DNA from: Sipunculus nudus
Taxonomy: Eukaryota; Annelida; Sipuncula; Golfingiida; Sipunculidae
Length of the DNA stretch: 64,000 nt
NCBI GenBank assembly: GCA_026874595.1
Contig: CM049317.1
Coordinates: 12,408,382-12,472,381, forward strand
Reading direction: 5' to 3'
Below the pieces are notes generated by a model. It worked only from the letters and a program-made list of their open reading frames with translations. It was not told the origin of the DNA and did no database searches. Both the position numbers and the translations under genes were made by a program. Below, piece after piece: positions 48,921 through 60,382 of this stretch; the first letter of the stretch is position 1, and each line of letters starts with the position of its first letter.

Positions 48921-49400
48921 TGCTTGCCGGAATCAAAGATTTCGGCAAGCATATTGGTCAGTTGCGTATGTCTGTTTGTCTGTCTGATTGTCTGTCTGTC
49001 TGTTTGTTTGTTTGTCTGCACTCTCCTGGCATTTTGCCACAATCACCTTGAAACTTACAGGGATGATGAAAAAATAATTTCTAGGTGCCCTATTGTTTTT
49101 GGTTAAAATAGGTCAAAGGTCAAGGTCAAGGTCGTCAAAACTTCTCAAAACGGTTTTTCTTCATATCTTTGTGACTATTAGTCGTATCTACTTCAACAAT
49201 AGCTTATTTTAATTGTCATTCCAAGGCCTGTCATCTGGTGTGTAGCTGACTCAAATTTGCCGTAACTATGGTTACAAATTTTAGGGGAAAAGTCATGATA
49301 TTCGAAAATAATGGGTCTTATTTTTCTAACCTTGTCAGTTTTAAAGCTAGAGTGATCTAGTTTTTTGCATCAGGTAGCATTCAACTAGTACAACAAGATT
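48921..49400. repeat. Dispersed repeat, copy 2
   Basis: This matches 47025-47480 through the inverted TTGCCG/CGGCAA start, the TCTGTCTG run, and GGTCAAAGGTCAAGGTCAAG at about 49111. Confidence 0.8.
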
Positions 49401-49544
49401 TTATTACAAGTCTTGCAGTATCTCGTAAAATATCTCGTGAATAGAGATATTTCGAGATTTCATTCATCTTGCGCCAAAGGCCACATTATTGCAGGTATCT
49501 TTTTGAAACTGACATATTATAAGTCCTACACTAGTATCTCGAAA

Positions 49545-50875
49545 TCTTTTTTTCAATTTTTGAATAGGGCCGCTAGGGGGCGCTGGATGCGAACCTCCCG
49601 AACATATCATATTTTGGCCATACCTCCGAAATTATAAGCCTCAATTACATAAACTAAAGCTTATTTTCTTCCTCTGAGTTTTTCTCCATAACCCAGTGTA
49701 GTCATCTGGTCACAATTTTGTGATGCTTTGTCAGTGTGTCTGTCTGTTTGTCAGTTGTCCTATAATTCGCCTGCTTGCTCTTGCGTCTCACATATAGCAT
49801 TCTACAGGCCACAGTTTTGAAAGAATCCTTTTGAAACCATTACATCTTGAGTCTTACACTAATATCTCGAAACCAATTTTTCATTTTCCGGATATGGCCG
49901 CTAGGGGGCGCTGAACTCGAACCTCTCCCAACATATCATGCTTTGGCAATATCTCCAAAACTATAAACCTCAGTTACATAAACTGTAGCTTTTTTCTTCC
50001 TTTGAGTCTTCTCCATAACCTGGAGTAGTCATCTGGACTCAATCTTGAGTCACTTTGTCAGTGTGTCCGTCTGTTTGTCAGTTGTCCTCAAATTCGCCTG
50101 CTTGCTGGTTTTTGCGTCTCACATATAGCATTCTATAGGCCACAGTTTTGAAGGAATCCTTTTGAAACTATTACATCTTATGTCTTACATTAATATCTAG
50201 AAATAAATTTTTCATTTTCTGGATATGGCCACTAGTGGGCGCTGCACACGACCCTCACACACATACCATTGTATTGGCCATATCTCTACACCAAAAGCCT
50301 CAGTTACATAAACTATAGCTTATTCTTTTCCTTTGAGTCTTCTCCATAACTTGATTAAGGCATCTGGTTTCAATCTTCTATCACTTTGTCAGTGTGTCCA
50401 TCTGTTTGTCCGTTATCCTCAAAGTCGCCTGCTTGCTGGTTCTTACGCCTTACATATAGCATTCTATAGGCCATAGCTTTGACGGAATCCTTTTGAAACT
50501 GGGACATCTCATGTCATACACTAATAATACGAAATGCATTTGTCGTCTTCGGAATATGTCCCCTAGAGGGCGCTACAGTCGAACCTCCCAAGTATATCAT
50601 TAATTCGCCATATCTCCAAAACTATAAATCTAAATTACATAAATTATAACTCATTTTCTTCCTTTGAATCTTCTCCATAACTAGGTTAAGTCATCTGGTG
50701 TCAATCTTGTCTCACAAAGTCAGTATGTCTGTCCGTTCGTCTTTTGTAGTCAGCTTTGTCTGCTTGCCTGTTCTTTTGTCTCATATGCCATTCTACGGGC
50801 CACATATTCTCAGCAATGTACCTGAGAGTAATTCCATTAATAGAAAACCGACAATATGTTCTGTCTGTCCATCTG
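49545..50875. repeat. 330-bp tandem repeat, four units
   Basis: The box C(C)GCTAGGGGGCGCT or its variants occurs at 49570, 49898, 50229 and 50560, 328-332 bp apart. Each unit also has an ACATATCAT, a CATAAACTATAGCTTATTTTC-like block, a CTCCATAAC block and TGTCTGTTTGTC. No gene is present. Confidence 0.9.
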
Positions 50876-51099
50876 TGTTTCACTTCCGATTTCCGGCAAG
50901 CGTTCGACCTATGGTCGTCTAGTTTTTTTTTTTTTTTGTGTGTTTCGGTAGAAATTTACCGATATTGATATTCAGCTGCCTGGTTATTTCTTTAAAGAAA
51001 TAAAATTTCGGATAGATTTCATTTTGATATGATGAACTTTTGCCTTTTTTGGCAAAGCACTTTTGTTATTTTCATTTTTCCTCCTAAGATTTTTATTCA

Positions 51100-51600
51100 A
51101 TTCGTAATAAAAATTGTTAAAGGAAAATTCGCCCTTCTGGATTCATTTGTGAAAAGAGTGCCTAAGAAACCATCCTCTTTATTTTATTTATTTTTTCTTG
51201 CCTTATTTTAAGCCTTATCACTTTTTTCTGCGCTCTGGCCATATTTGGATACTCGATGGATGGACGGACTGACGGACGGACGGAAGAAAACAAGGCAAGG
51301 GCGTAGCCAGGGGAAGTCAAAATATTATCAGATTGTAACAAAGAGTGATAAAATTGTGAAAGGAAAATTCGCCCTTCTGGATTCGTTTGTGAAAAGAGTG
51401 CCTAAGAAACCATCCTGTTTATTTTATTTTATTTATATTTTTTATTTTTATTTTTTTGCCTTATTTTAAGCCTTATCACATTTTTCTGCGCCCTGGCCAT
51501 ATTTGGATACTCGATGAATGGACGGACGGACAGACGGTCAGACGGAAGAAAAAAAGGCAGGGGCGTAGCCAGGGGGAGTCAAAATATTAACAAAGACTGA
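51100..51600. repeat. Two-copy 240-bp repeat
   Basis: AAGGAAAATTCGCCCTTCTGG occurs at about 51120 and 51359. In each copy it is followed by AAGAGTGCCTAAGAAACCATC, TTATTTTA runs, CTGGCCATATTTGGATACTC and a GGAC run. The short frames over it are not genes. Confidence 0.85.
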
Positions 51601-52330
51601 TAAAACTAAAAATAATTAAGAAAGGGAATGTCTTATATAAGATTTCACAGTCCTCTGTGTGTACGCTGTGGTACATGTAAGATAAGTTTTATAGCTTTAC
51701 GCCACGACACATGAACGTTTGTCATTGAGTTTGAACGCACCTGACAAAGCAAAATACCATACCAAAAAGAGCAGTGTTGTTTAAATATGGCTGATCTCGT
51801 CAATAAAGCGACATTTACAAGATTATTTACCATTAAAATTACTGACTATTGAAACAAGAACATATAAGACATATCTAGAGAGCCAATGACTTGATTGGAC
51901 AGCATGTGACTCAAATTATTTGAGTACTCACATATCACATATCTATACCGTAATGTTTAGCATTTTTTCATAGAAGCAGTTTTGCGGACCCATACTGCCT
52001 TACTTATCCGAATAACCTATTCGTTTTCCTTATCCCTTATGTTGCTTATCAAAGGATGTCTCAGGCACTTGTTGCATCTGCTGGAAAGCCATCATATGCT
52101 CACAAACGTATCTTTACGTCGAACATGGGTGATCTGTTAATGTGTAAATCCCCGGGAACACGAATTGTTTGTATTTATTCATAGTGTTATAAAAATGGTA
52201 ATAATTAGAATAATTTGTACTATACACCTATATGATCTCATTTTATGACACTAGCTTATATATATATATATATGTATTATATATTGATCGTATTGATAAA
52301 TTAAGGTGTGAATATATCTTTCAAAAGAAC
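51600..52330. other. 3' end of intron 3 of the novel gene
   Basis: Unique-looking sequence with a short AT run at 52257-52273. I see no extra exon, and none is needed, because exon 3 (phase 2) joins exon 4 in frame. Confidence 0.45.
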
Positions 52331-52334
52331 AATT

Positions 52335-52337
52335 CTT

Positions 52338-52369
<32 letters not shown>
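52335..52369. repeat. AT microsatellite next to the exon 4 acceptor
   Basis: The alternating AT tract ends only 14 bp before the acceptor AG, so it takes the place of part of the pyrimidine tract. The long open frame on this strand reads through it, but that part is not coding. Confidence 0.9.
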
Positions 52370-52374
<5 letters not shown>

Positions 52375-52383
52375 ACGATACAG

Positions 52384-53371
52384 GATAATTAACCGGATGC
52401 TTGAGGATGGCGCCTTGACGTCATCAGAGGAGTCGATCGCATCTAGAAAACCAGGCGCGTCCCTTGATTGGTCAGATGAAAGCGAGGCTGTGGAAGAGGT
52501 ATATTACTGTGAAGGTCACCGACGCAGTACGCACAGTTACATTAACTTCTCCCGTGACCTCGAGTGTAACTCCTCGTGTTGTCCTTACTGCGAGTCCTCC
52601 AGAAAGAAAGCCGTAAAGTCTCCGGCAAGTGAAAGCATGTTAAACCAAGACTCTATAGGCGCTCCAGATGGACAATTGGCAAAACAGTCAGTCATGTACA
52701 ACGATTATAAGATCGACGAGTCGCCAGGGATCGATTTGTCTGTGACGGATCATGGAGCATTTCCTCGCACAGGCTGCAAACGGAAACGATCGAAAAGGAA
52801 CTCAGGTCACCGGAGAAGAAAATCGACTGGCAAAAGATGCGGCGGGCATGATCTGACTCTCTCTAGAATTCCCGCCATTCCTCCTCCCAGATGGCTGCTT
52901 GACCAGATAAAGGACATTGATAGGAGAGCGGGGAGAGGGTCAGTGGACGGTCCTCGTGAACGAGATTCCTGCCAAGTAGCAGTTCTTCAGATACCGCGTA
53001 AAGAAATTCCAAGTCCCGCTGGATCTTTGGAAGACCTGGTAGAGGGTGGTTATTCCGACATGAGGTTGTATGATGTTGCGGGGACGGTGTTAAAAGGGAG
53101 TTTACCAAGAAGTGCTTCAGCTGGGCGGTCCTCTAAGAGCACTTTAAAGAAGAGATGTGCAAATTGGGCTTGTTCGCAGGAAAGTTTAGAATACCCGCTG
53201 TATTTTGACATGAAGTCGGGGAAGATAATTATTGTGAATGTGCAAGGCAACCAGAACCTGACAGGACCACGTGGAAAAGCCAGCGAAAAGGACCGTGGGT
53301 TACGTGAACATTTGCCTGTCAAGGGACAAGGAGCTCGCAGGTCTAATTTTCAGTGTTCTGATTCAGACTGA
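52384..53371 (+). CDS. Novel membrane protein, exon 4 (cytoplasmic tail)
   Basis: The exon starts after CGATACAG and ends at a TGA, encoding the rest of residue 125 to residue 453. The tail is polar, rich in Ser, Arg and acidic patches, and looks mostly disordered. Visible features: SSEESIASRK; the acidic DWSDESEAVEEVYYC (154-167); a cysteine cluster C186, C190, C191, C194; a strong basic run from CKRKRSKRNS to KSTGKR (256-276) resembling a nuclear localisation signal; PAIPPPRW (288-295); Y348-S-D-M, a YxxM motif; and a hydrophobic KIIIVNV near the C-terminus. These suggest regulated signalling but none fixes a function. The open frame extends upstream to 52232, but that part reads an AT tract and lies before the acceptor. 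Confidence 0.82.
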
Positions 53372-55030
53372 GTAAACAGTATGACACGTGACATTGTGTT
53401 TAATTGTTTAAATGTGTGTATCTGGGGGAGGGCACATAGAACCTCCCACCAGCCACCCATCCAGGTTTTGGTACTTTAGACAGGTGTTATGAACCACATC
53501 GGTAAAACCCCGGATAACTGATAATTCTTTTGACTTCAAAATGTGGTCCAAATCGCAGGGTAATGGTGTCCATTCATTACAACCCCTCATCTGAAACAGA
53601 AATAGATGTGTTGATAGCCGGGTGGCCGTGTTCAAGGGGTGGTCGTCAGGAGAAGTTTTAGTATATTTTGATATCTCATACTTGGGAAATTCATGTATTA
53701 TTAGAATATAAAAACAAGAACTCAGATAATATGCGGAAGTACGCAGGTATAATCAGGATATGTCCTACACATTGGCATTCATTGGGCGTTAACCTACGTC
53801 AAGGCAAAACAAACTCTTGTCATTCCTTTCACAGCTTCGTTGAAACCGATTAAATGGTTTTGAGTATTCCATGCTAACAGATAAACAGACCAACATTCCT
53901 ACGGGTTAGAACATAACCTCCTTGTCGGAGATATTTATCATAACAGTCATGAGGGATGTATAAATATTATACCGTTTGACTAAGATGATCCAGAACGCTG
54001 GCGGAGGTATGCGGTCTCCGGGTGCTTTCTGGTACTATGTTCAACTTTGTTTTTGTTTCCATTCAGAAATTTTTATAAAAATGAACTGATTTATACATGA
54101 TTTGCAGATTTTATAGATTTCTATGAGAAAAACCGGGTAAGCTCTCACTAGCTCTCACTATATGTATATAAATATATATATATACACATGCATTTCTATT
54201 CTCATCACGATCATCATCGTAATCATTTTCTTGTTATTGTCCATAGTGTAGCAGTTATGCCAATGTTTTTGCACAATTTGGTCATGTATGGAAGCACTGC
54301 TGAAGTGGTTATTAGTTATTAGTGTTTCCTTTTTTTTTTGTTTCAGTAAATTTTCATGAATGTTTTTACAGGCAAATTCTTCTATGGTGTCCAAAGTTCA
54401 ACATGTTTTGAGCAGTTCCAATGTTTTCACACACACAAAAATATTTATACCTTCCAGAATGGGTACATGCCAAGTGATCATAGCGACAATTTATTTAATT
54501 AATATTAAGAAAAAAAAAACTTTATGTAATCAGACTTCTTGGACAGTACAAGAACTACTAGTTGGAACAAGGAGATTAATAAGATGGAGTTAGACACGGA
54601 TCACGTCCAATGTTGCTTGCGATCTTGATGAGAAACCTCCCACCTAGGTGTGAATGCTGTTTGATCTGGCTATCATGCAGCGCTTGTCTATTCCACTAGG
54701 GTTATCCCTGATACATCGCCGAGGATACCGCAGAATCCCTTGGCAAGGAAGCTGTCATATCAATTTCCTAGATAAATGTTCTACTTGTTTTTGAACTAGA
54801 TTTCATTAGGAAAAAATCTGCGAAAATTATGTTATTGTGTATAGGAACGCCCACTCATTTCTCAGCCGGGACAGACGTGTCTTTAGGAACGGCTTGCTTT
54901 GTTTTCTGATAAGTTTCATGCGCATGAATTACATCAATGGCAAGCATATATACTTAACTTTTCGGGAAAAATAGAAATAACAGTGTAACTGTGCGATAAA
55001 GTCAGATACAATAAAAACAAGTGGCTCATA
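53372..55030. other. 3' flank of the novel gene
   Basis: The 3' untranslated part presumably lies here. I cannot place its end, because no clear AATAAA lies close behind the stop. A short AT run occurs at 54163-54185. Short frames without motifs are left out. Confidence 0.4.
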
Positions 55031-55813
55031 GGCCATGCCGCTTAGGGGAATTCAATGAACCTTGAACAGTGGGTTACATGACTCATAAATCCATTTGGAG
55101 CTCGATTAAAAATCATTAATCTAGTTTCAACTGGATCTACACGACTCCCAGGGTGCTTAAAATTTTGCATTTTTACCAATAAATCTTAAATGGAGGTTCC
55201 GGTGACCTTATTCTGCATCAAGCTGCTACCATTTGTGCCCATCTGACTAATAGAGTGTTAAAGTCCTGTTCTTTCACACAACGTGCAGAAAATAGGTCAC
55301 AGTGACATTATTTCACTCCCTCGATCTTAATCAAATTAGAAGTATCTTGGTCCAACTGTAACCAATCATGCATATCTGTCCTATAGGATGCTCCAATAAT
55401 CTTCCTTCACATTTATTGCAGAATATTGGTCACAATGACCAAATCAAAGCAGATTTACCCAGGACCTCCCTGGACGTAGAGTTAAAAGATTCCAGGTCTA
55501 ACGGTTACAGTTTGTGTCCTATTTTGGCCAGACTGCTTTATTTGAAGGTCTCAAAAATAGATCGAAAAAAATGCAGAAAAAAAATTTAAAAAAAAATCAA
55601 GTGGCGCAACTAGTCTGAGATAACTGAGAAAACCCCCATGATCAATATAAATGCCAAGAATCTTGACAATCAATGTATTAGTTATTTAAATACTGGAGCT
55701 TTTGCATAAAATATTTAATTATCCTCGGGGGTACGTACAAGCCCCATAGCTCGAAGTATATGAGTAACGGAGACCACTGGAAGAAAAGGGGCAGACATTA
55801 GAAATACTAATTT

Positions 55814-55867
<54 letters not shown>

Positions 55868-56850
55868 AATATGCTAAAGAACAAAGGATTTGAACCTCTT
55901 TGTAATGTCATGCATTTGTATTGTGAATGTTCAATTAGCCTAACGTTTTATTGTAAGATAAAGTGATGGGCCTTTAACAATGGATTGGACATATTGAAAA
56001 CATGGATACTTTATAAGGTAAGTAGCATAAAAATGCCCAACATAAGGCTCTTATCTTCACTTTAATTTTTAAAATTGAAATTGGTGGGTTTTTTCTGACA
56101 GAGAGAAGTTTGATGCTCTATCTTATGATGATTTTCATAAGAAAGTAAAGTGTATTGAACTGTTGGAAAGAAGGGTAGCAGAAAAAAAAACTCGATAAAC
56201 ATGTACAGCAATGGAAAATTATCCAACCAGATTTAATGGATCATGCTGTTATGTTATATTAATTAATAGATTTAACGTGACTGTATGTAGATTTTGTTTG
56301 ACTACGTTTAACATTAAAGTTATCTAGGGGGATGCTGATAATGAAATGAGCAATGATGGTCAAAATGAGGCTTTGAGACAAACCCCGGAGAAAGAAAAAG
56401 AAACAAAACAGAGGCCTAATTTCAGGTTCCCAAAAGGATTTTACATGGACCTCCCTGTATGTCAAGTTAGACGATGCTAAGTCCAAAAGTGACCATTTGT
56501 GCCTTGTTATCAGATGACCACTTCATTTGAAACTCTCAAAAATAAAAAAAAATGCGTAAAATTTCGAAAAAAAAGAATATAGGTGGCGGATCTTTTGAAC
56601 CAAATTTATAATTATTCTAAGGTGTTCTTACGAGCCCAATGGCTCAAAGGATATAGGTCATATTCATTTATTTCAGGTTTCAACGGAGATTTTTTATGGA
56701 CCTCCATTGGTTTTTAGTAAGAATTTTCTAGGTCTTACGCTTACGGTCTGTCTCCTGGTTACGGACGGCCAGCCAGCCGGACGACGAACAAAAAGTGATC
56801 GCTATAGCACAGATGACTTTCAGTCAGCTGAGCTAAAAATATTTTTTGTA
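55030..56850 (+). mobile_element. Duplicated repeat ending in terminal hairpin (copy B)
   Basis: A block with GGACCTCCCTG, CTCAAAAATA.A..AAAAATGC and a GCCC.AT.GCTC.AAG.ATAT segment occurs at about 55468-55760 and again at 56448-56660, about 980 bp on. It ends at 56760-56846 in GGACGGCC..CCGGACGACGAAC, GATCGCTATAGC and a CAGCTGAGCTAAAAA end. This is the same terminus as the reverse-oriented copy at 24790-25300. An AT microsatellite (55817-55864) lies inside. Confidence 0.6.
55817..55864. repeat. AT microsatellite
   Basis: A pure alternating AT tract of 48 bp. Confidence 0.95.
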
Positions 56851-56999
56851 TACCCCAATCCGAACATCGTACAAGAATTTGCTCGGAAACTTGAATATTG
56901 ATCCTGAAAGACCTAACTGGCTTTCAGAATAAATAAGATGTCGATAATGTGTCAACAGCACTTACCTGGACAACGTGGACCAAAACCTGAACAAAGCTA

Positions 57000-57700
57000 T
57001 ATTTAATTAGCGAACCTGTGAGCTTATGCGATGGTGTAGCGTCCGTCGTGCGTCGTGCGGTGTGCGCCGTGCGTCGTCTGTACGTTAACCATAGCTATCT
57101 CAAAAACGGCAGGAGCTAGCATCACCAATTTTTTTGCAAATAAACAGTCATATAAAAAACTCTATCGGATTTTGTTTATTTTTTTCTGACTACATTTTCT
57201 GAATTTTTATAGGGGAAAAGCTAGAAAAGCTTAACAAATCTTCTCCTCCGAAACTGTCCAGCCAAATTGTCCAATATTTCACAGAAATTATCCCTGGAAC
57301 AATCTTTCTCAAGTTTGTTCGAATGGTTCCAGTTTGGAGATTTTTGACCGAGTTACAGGAGGTTGAACTTAGTCATCTGTCCAAAAAAGCAAACAAAAAT
57401 TAAAATCTCAGAAACGGCTAGAGCTATCATCACCAAATATTGTACTAATATTTGTCTCATATGTCATATCTGAAATCGAGGTATTGGTTGCGACACCTAC
57501 ATTGGTCTGTTTTTTATAAGCGAAAATGTAATTGTAGATGCTTCTAGCTTTTACACTGTATTATGATGAAACTGTTAAGCTAAATGGTTTAAACTTTACA
57601 AGAATTATTCTATGGTAGGATTCTGTCAGTTTTATAAGAATTGATTGGGTAAATGCAGCTTTAAAAAAATCAGTGTAGCCAATTGAAAAAGGCTTTCTGT
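57000..57700. repeat. Dispersed element with GTCCGTCGTGCGTCG core
   Basis: A CGTCGTGCG-rich stretch (57045-57085) is followed by two related blocks, ATCTCA(A)AAACGGC.AGAGCTA(G/T)CATCACCAA at about 57107 and 57408. It resembles other non-autonomous repeats in this window but has its own sequence. No coding frame is supported. Confidence 0.5.
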
Positions 57701-57999
57701 GTTCGAAAACAGATTTGACAAGATGCTGAGTTTCAGCAGCCCAGTCAAGAGGTCACTCAGTAAAACCAGGTGGGGGCCAGACATCACCATGGCAACTGAC
57801 CTGGCTCTGTCTGATGTCTAGGCAATGTGTCTAGACGTCTAGACACAATGTCTAGATGCAGGATTCCCATATTGTTCGGAACTATATCTTTCAACTGTTT
57901 GAAAAACATGGTTTGCATTATAAGCGAATGGGGTTTATCATCAGGTCACATGTAAACTGCTGCGTCCGCATTTTTGGTTGACCTCTGACCTTTATTCGA

Positions 58000-58890
58000 T
58001 GCCCAGCGTCCATTTGTGCGCCTGTTTCCACACATAAACCCACATATCTCGGGAATCGTTTGATCGATCAGGCTAAAGATTTTACACAAATGTAGCCCTT
58101 TGATAGCTTTATTACATACACTGAAAATGGTGGTGCCACATGCAACCATTATTGCATAGCGTCCATCTGATCATCTGCCTTGGGATAATATCACTCATAT
58201 CTCGGCAAGGGTTTGACTTATCCACCTGATATTTTGCAGGTTTATACTGGATAGCTTTCTCGATTTTATGACAGGTGGCGCCACCTTCATTTGCGTTTAC
58301 CCTGCAGCCCTCCAAGCTCATATCTTTGAATCCGTTTGGCCGGTTTGGCAAAATTTGCATGTGTATAGATCTAACATAGCTCTTCATCATAGGCAAAACT
58401 GGTGGCACCACCTGCAACCACTTATGCACAGCGTCCATTTGTCCATCTGCCTTGGGATAAAATCACTCATATCTCAGCAGTGGTTTGACTTATCCATCTG
58501 AAAGTTTGCAGGTTTATACATCTTGGACAACTTTATCGATTTTTTGACAGGTGGCGCCACCTTCATTCACGCTTACTCTGCAGACATCGAAGCTCAAATC
58601 TAGGGAACCGTTTCATCGATTAGGCCAAAATTTTGCATGTGTATAGATCTCACATAGCTCTTCATCATAGGCAAAACTGGTGGCGCAACCTGCAACCATT
58701 TATGCACAGCGTTCATCTGTCGATCTGCCTTGGGATAAAATCACTCATATCTCAGCAGTGGTTTGACTTATCCATCTGAAAGTTTGCAGGTTTATACATC
58801 CTGGACAACTTTATCGATTTTTTGACAGGTGGCGCCACCTACATTCACTTTTACGCTACAGACATACATGCTAATATGCAACACACCTAA
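58000..58890 (-). repeat. 277-bp tandem repeat with GGTGGCGCCACC palindrome
   Basis: GACAGGTGGCGCCACC occurs at 58270, 58546 and 58824, 276-278 bp apart, with a diverged unit before. Units contain CACTCATATCTC, TGACTTATCCA.CTGA and TTTGCAGGTTTATAC. Read in reverse, the blocks correspond to those in the element at 40590-41540 (CTGAGATATGAG, GGTGGCGCCACC). Confidence 0.88.
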
Positions 58891-59392
58891 CTCTATTCCC
58901 CTTGCCACTTAATCCATGCCTCACTTCACCCATCCCACTCTGATTTCGGCGGATACATGTAGTCGCTTGTCCACTACCCGTATCCTAGTTTTAAAATGTC
59001 CTAGTCTGAAACTTGCAGGCCCGAAACGTCCATTTTGCTGAAATCATAATGACTAAGGTAGATATGCAGGACGTAAGAGGATCAATATTAAATTTAAAAA
59101 ATAAACCTCCATTCATACTCCCAAACTTTGCACAGGTTGTTATTAAATCCGCAGTGTTTATTTGAATATTTTTACAACTTTTTATGTGACCTTAATCACA
59201 AAATATTTTCTTCAGGTTGCATGAAATCATCCAAGTAGCAGATATATAATTTACATTGGGGTAATATACGTTCTGTGTTGTAAAAATGTGACTTCTTTTA
59301 CATCAGAATAATTCGCCCTTCATCCATCTTCAGGTCAGTCCCATCTACTCTTGTAATAAATAATAATCTCCGATTTCCATGAAAACCGGTTG

Positions 59393-59835
59393 ACTAATAA
59401 CCGAAAACGACCAAAAAGCACCGAAAAAGGGTCAAAAAGCACCTAAAATGCTCTAAAATTCTCCCCTATTTCTACTACTTAATGGTCTTAAAGTAGACAC
59501 TCGCATTTGGTACAAACATTTACGTAATTGTCAAAATAATTTGCCAACTGTCACCACCATAATCAACTGTCACCTGCATCATCTGGTGCAGGTATGCACT
59601 GCTGACACCTGGTGGCCATTTTACATTCCAAAATCACCACGAGCCCGATCACAGTTGTCAGTATTTAAGTTTTGTTGACAAATTCAGTCTACACATTTTT
59701 GCAAGCTGGTTTGTACCAGATTCAATCAAACGTTCTTTTTAAGGCCACTTAAAAGTATAAGTAAGTGATAATCTTTGTGCTCTTTGGTCCTTTTGGGTAC
59801 TTTTTGGTGTTTTTCGGTTCTTTTCCGTTATCAGT
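59393..59835. mobile_element. Element with imperfect inverted ends
   Basis: The left end, TAATAACCGAAAACGACC then AAAAAGCACCGAAAAAGGGTC, is mirrored on the right by a block that reads in reverse TGATAACGGAAAAGAACCG then AAAAACACCAAAAAGTACCC. The arms are about 55 bp each and imperfect, with about 330 bp between them. It has the layout of a MITE or fold-back element. No clear target-site duplication was found. Confidence 0.5.
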
Positions 59836-60204
59836 CTGACCCGATGAAAACATTGAAAAGACATTAAAACCAAAGGTAGACTGCAAAACCTGCATCCGGG
59901 ACAGAAGTAGACCACAGTATGTTGATCACAGTGTGTAATAGTAACATCTAGTGGGGATGGCTTGGTCTAAGTCCTCTGGTCCAGAATTTGTCTGGTCCCA
60001 AGCCGCTTTATTCCGATTTGCTTTTCTGCTCTACATCAACCACATTTGCACCTAGTCCAGAAAATACACAGAGAAATGTTTTAAATTTTACTAATATGTT
60101 TAATCACTCAATCAAACATATCGTTCAACACGATGATATCAACGCACTGGGCCGTGAATTCATAGTTCTGTACATCCCTGGCTGCACATACAAGAATCTG
60201 ACGC

Positions 60205-60303
60205 ACTTAACTAGTGATGTCACGGCATGACACGTCGGCGCTTATATAAGAATAGAGTGACAGTGTGCGATGTACTTGTGCAAGTGTTCATGTAAAATCT
60301 ACC
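60205..60303 (+). promoter_or_regulatory. Putative sulfatase promoter (first exon A)
   Basis: TATATAAG at 60243-60250 lies about 55 bp before the ATG at 60304, which would place transcription start near 60275 with a short leader. Just upstream, TGATGTCACGGCATGACACGTCGG holds CRE-like half-sites (TGATGTCA, TGACACGTC). Confidence 0.5.
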
Positions 60304-60382
60304 ATGATTGTAGAGCGTTCTGTTTGTATGCTTCAGACCATGATGCTGATGCAGCTATATATTGTTATGTGTCTCGTCGCAG
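60304..60382 (+). CDS. Sulfatase, first exon A (signal peptide)
   Basis: The exon reads MIVERSVCMLQTMMLMQLYI followed by VMCLVA and ends in phase 1 at GCAG|GTAAGTGA. It is a hydrophobic signal peptide of 26 residues. Joined to the exon at 62903 it keeps the frame and places the mature sulfatase a few residues later. The TATA box upstream supports this start. The open frame past the donor is intron. Confidence 0.75.

Noticed and set aside
52232-52383. N-terminal extension of the 379-codon frame
   Set aside because: It reads through AT microsatellites before a good acceptor. The exon model starting at 52384 joins three upstream exons in frame.
59988-60230. 80-codon frame upstream of the sulfatase
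   Set aside because: It lacks a good ATG at its start and overlaps the promoter region. No motif is visible.
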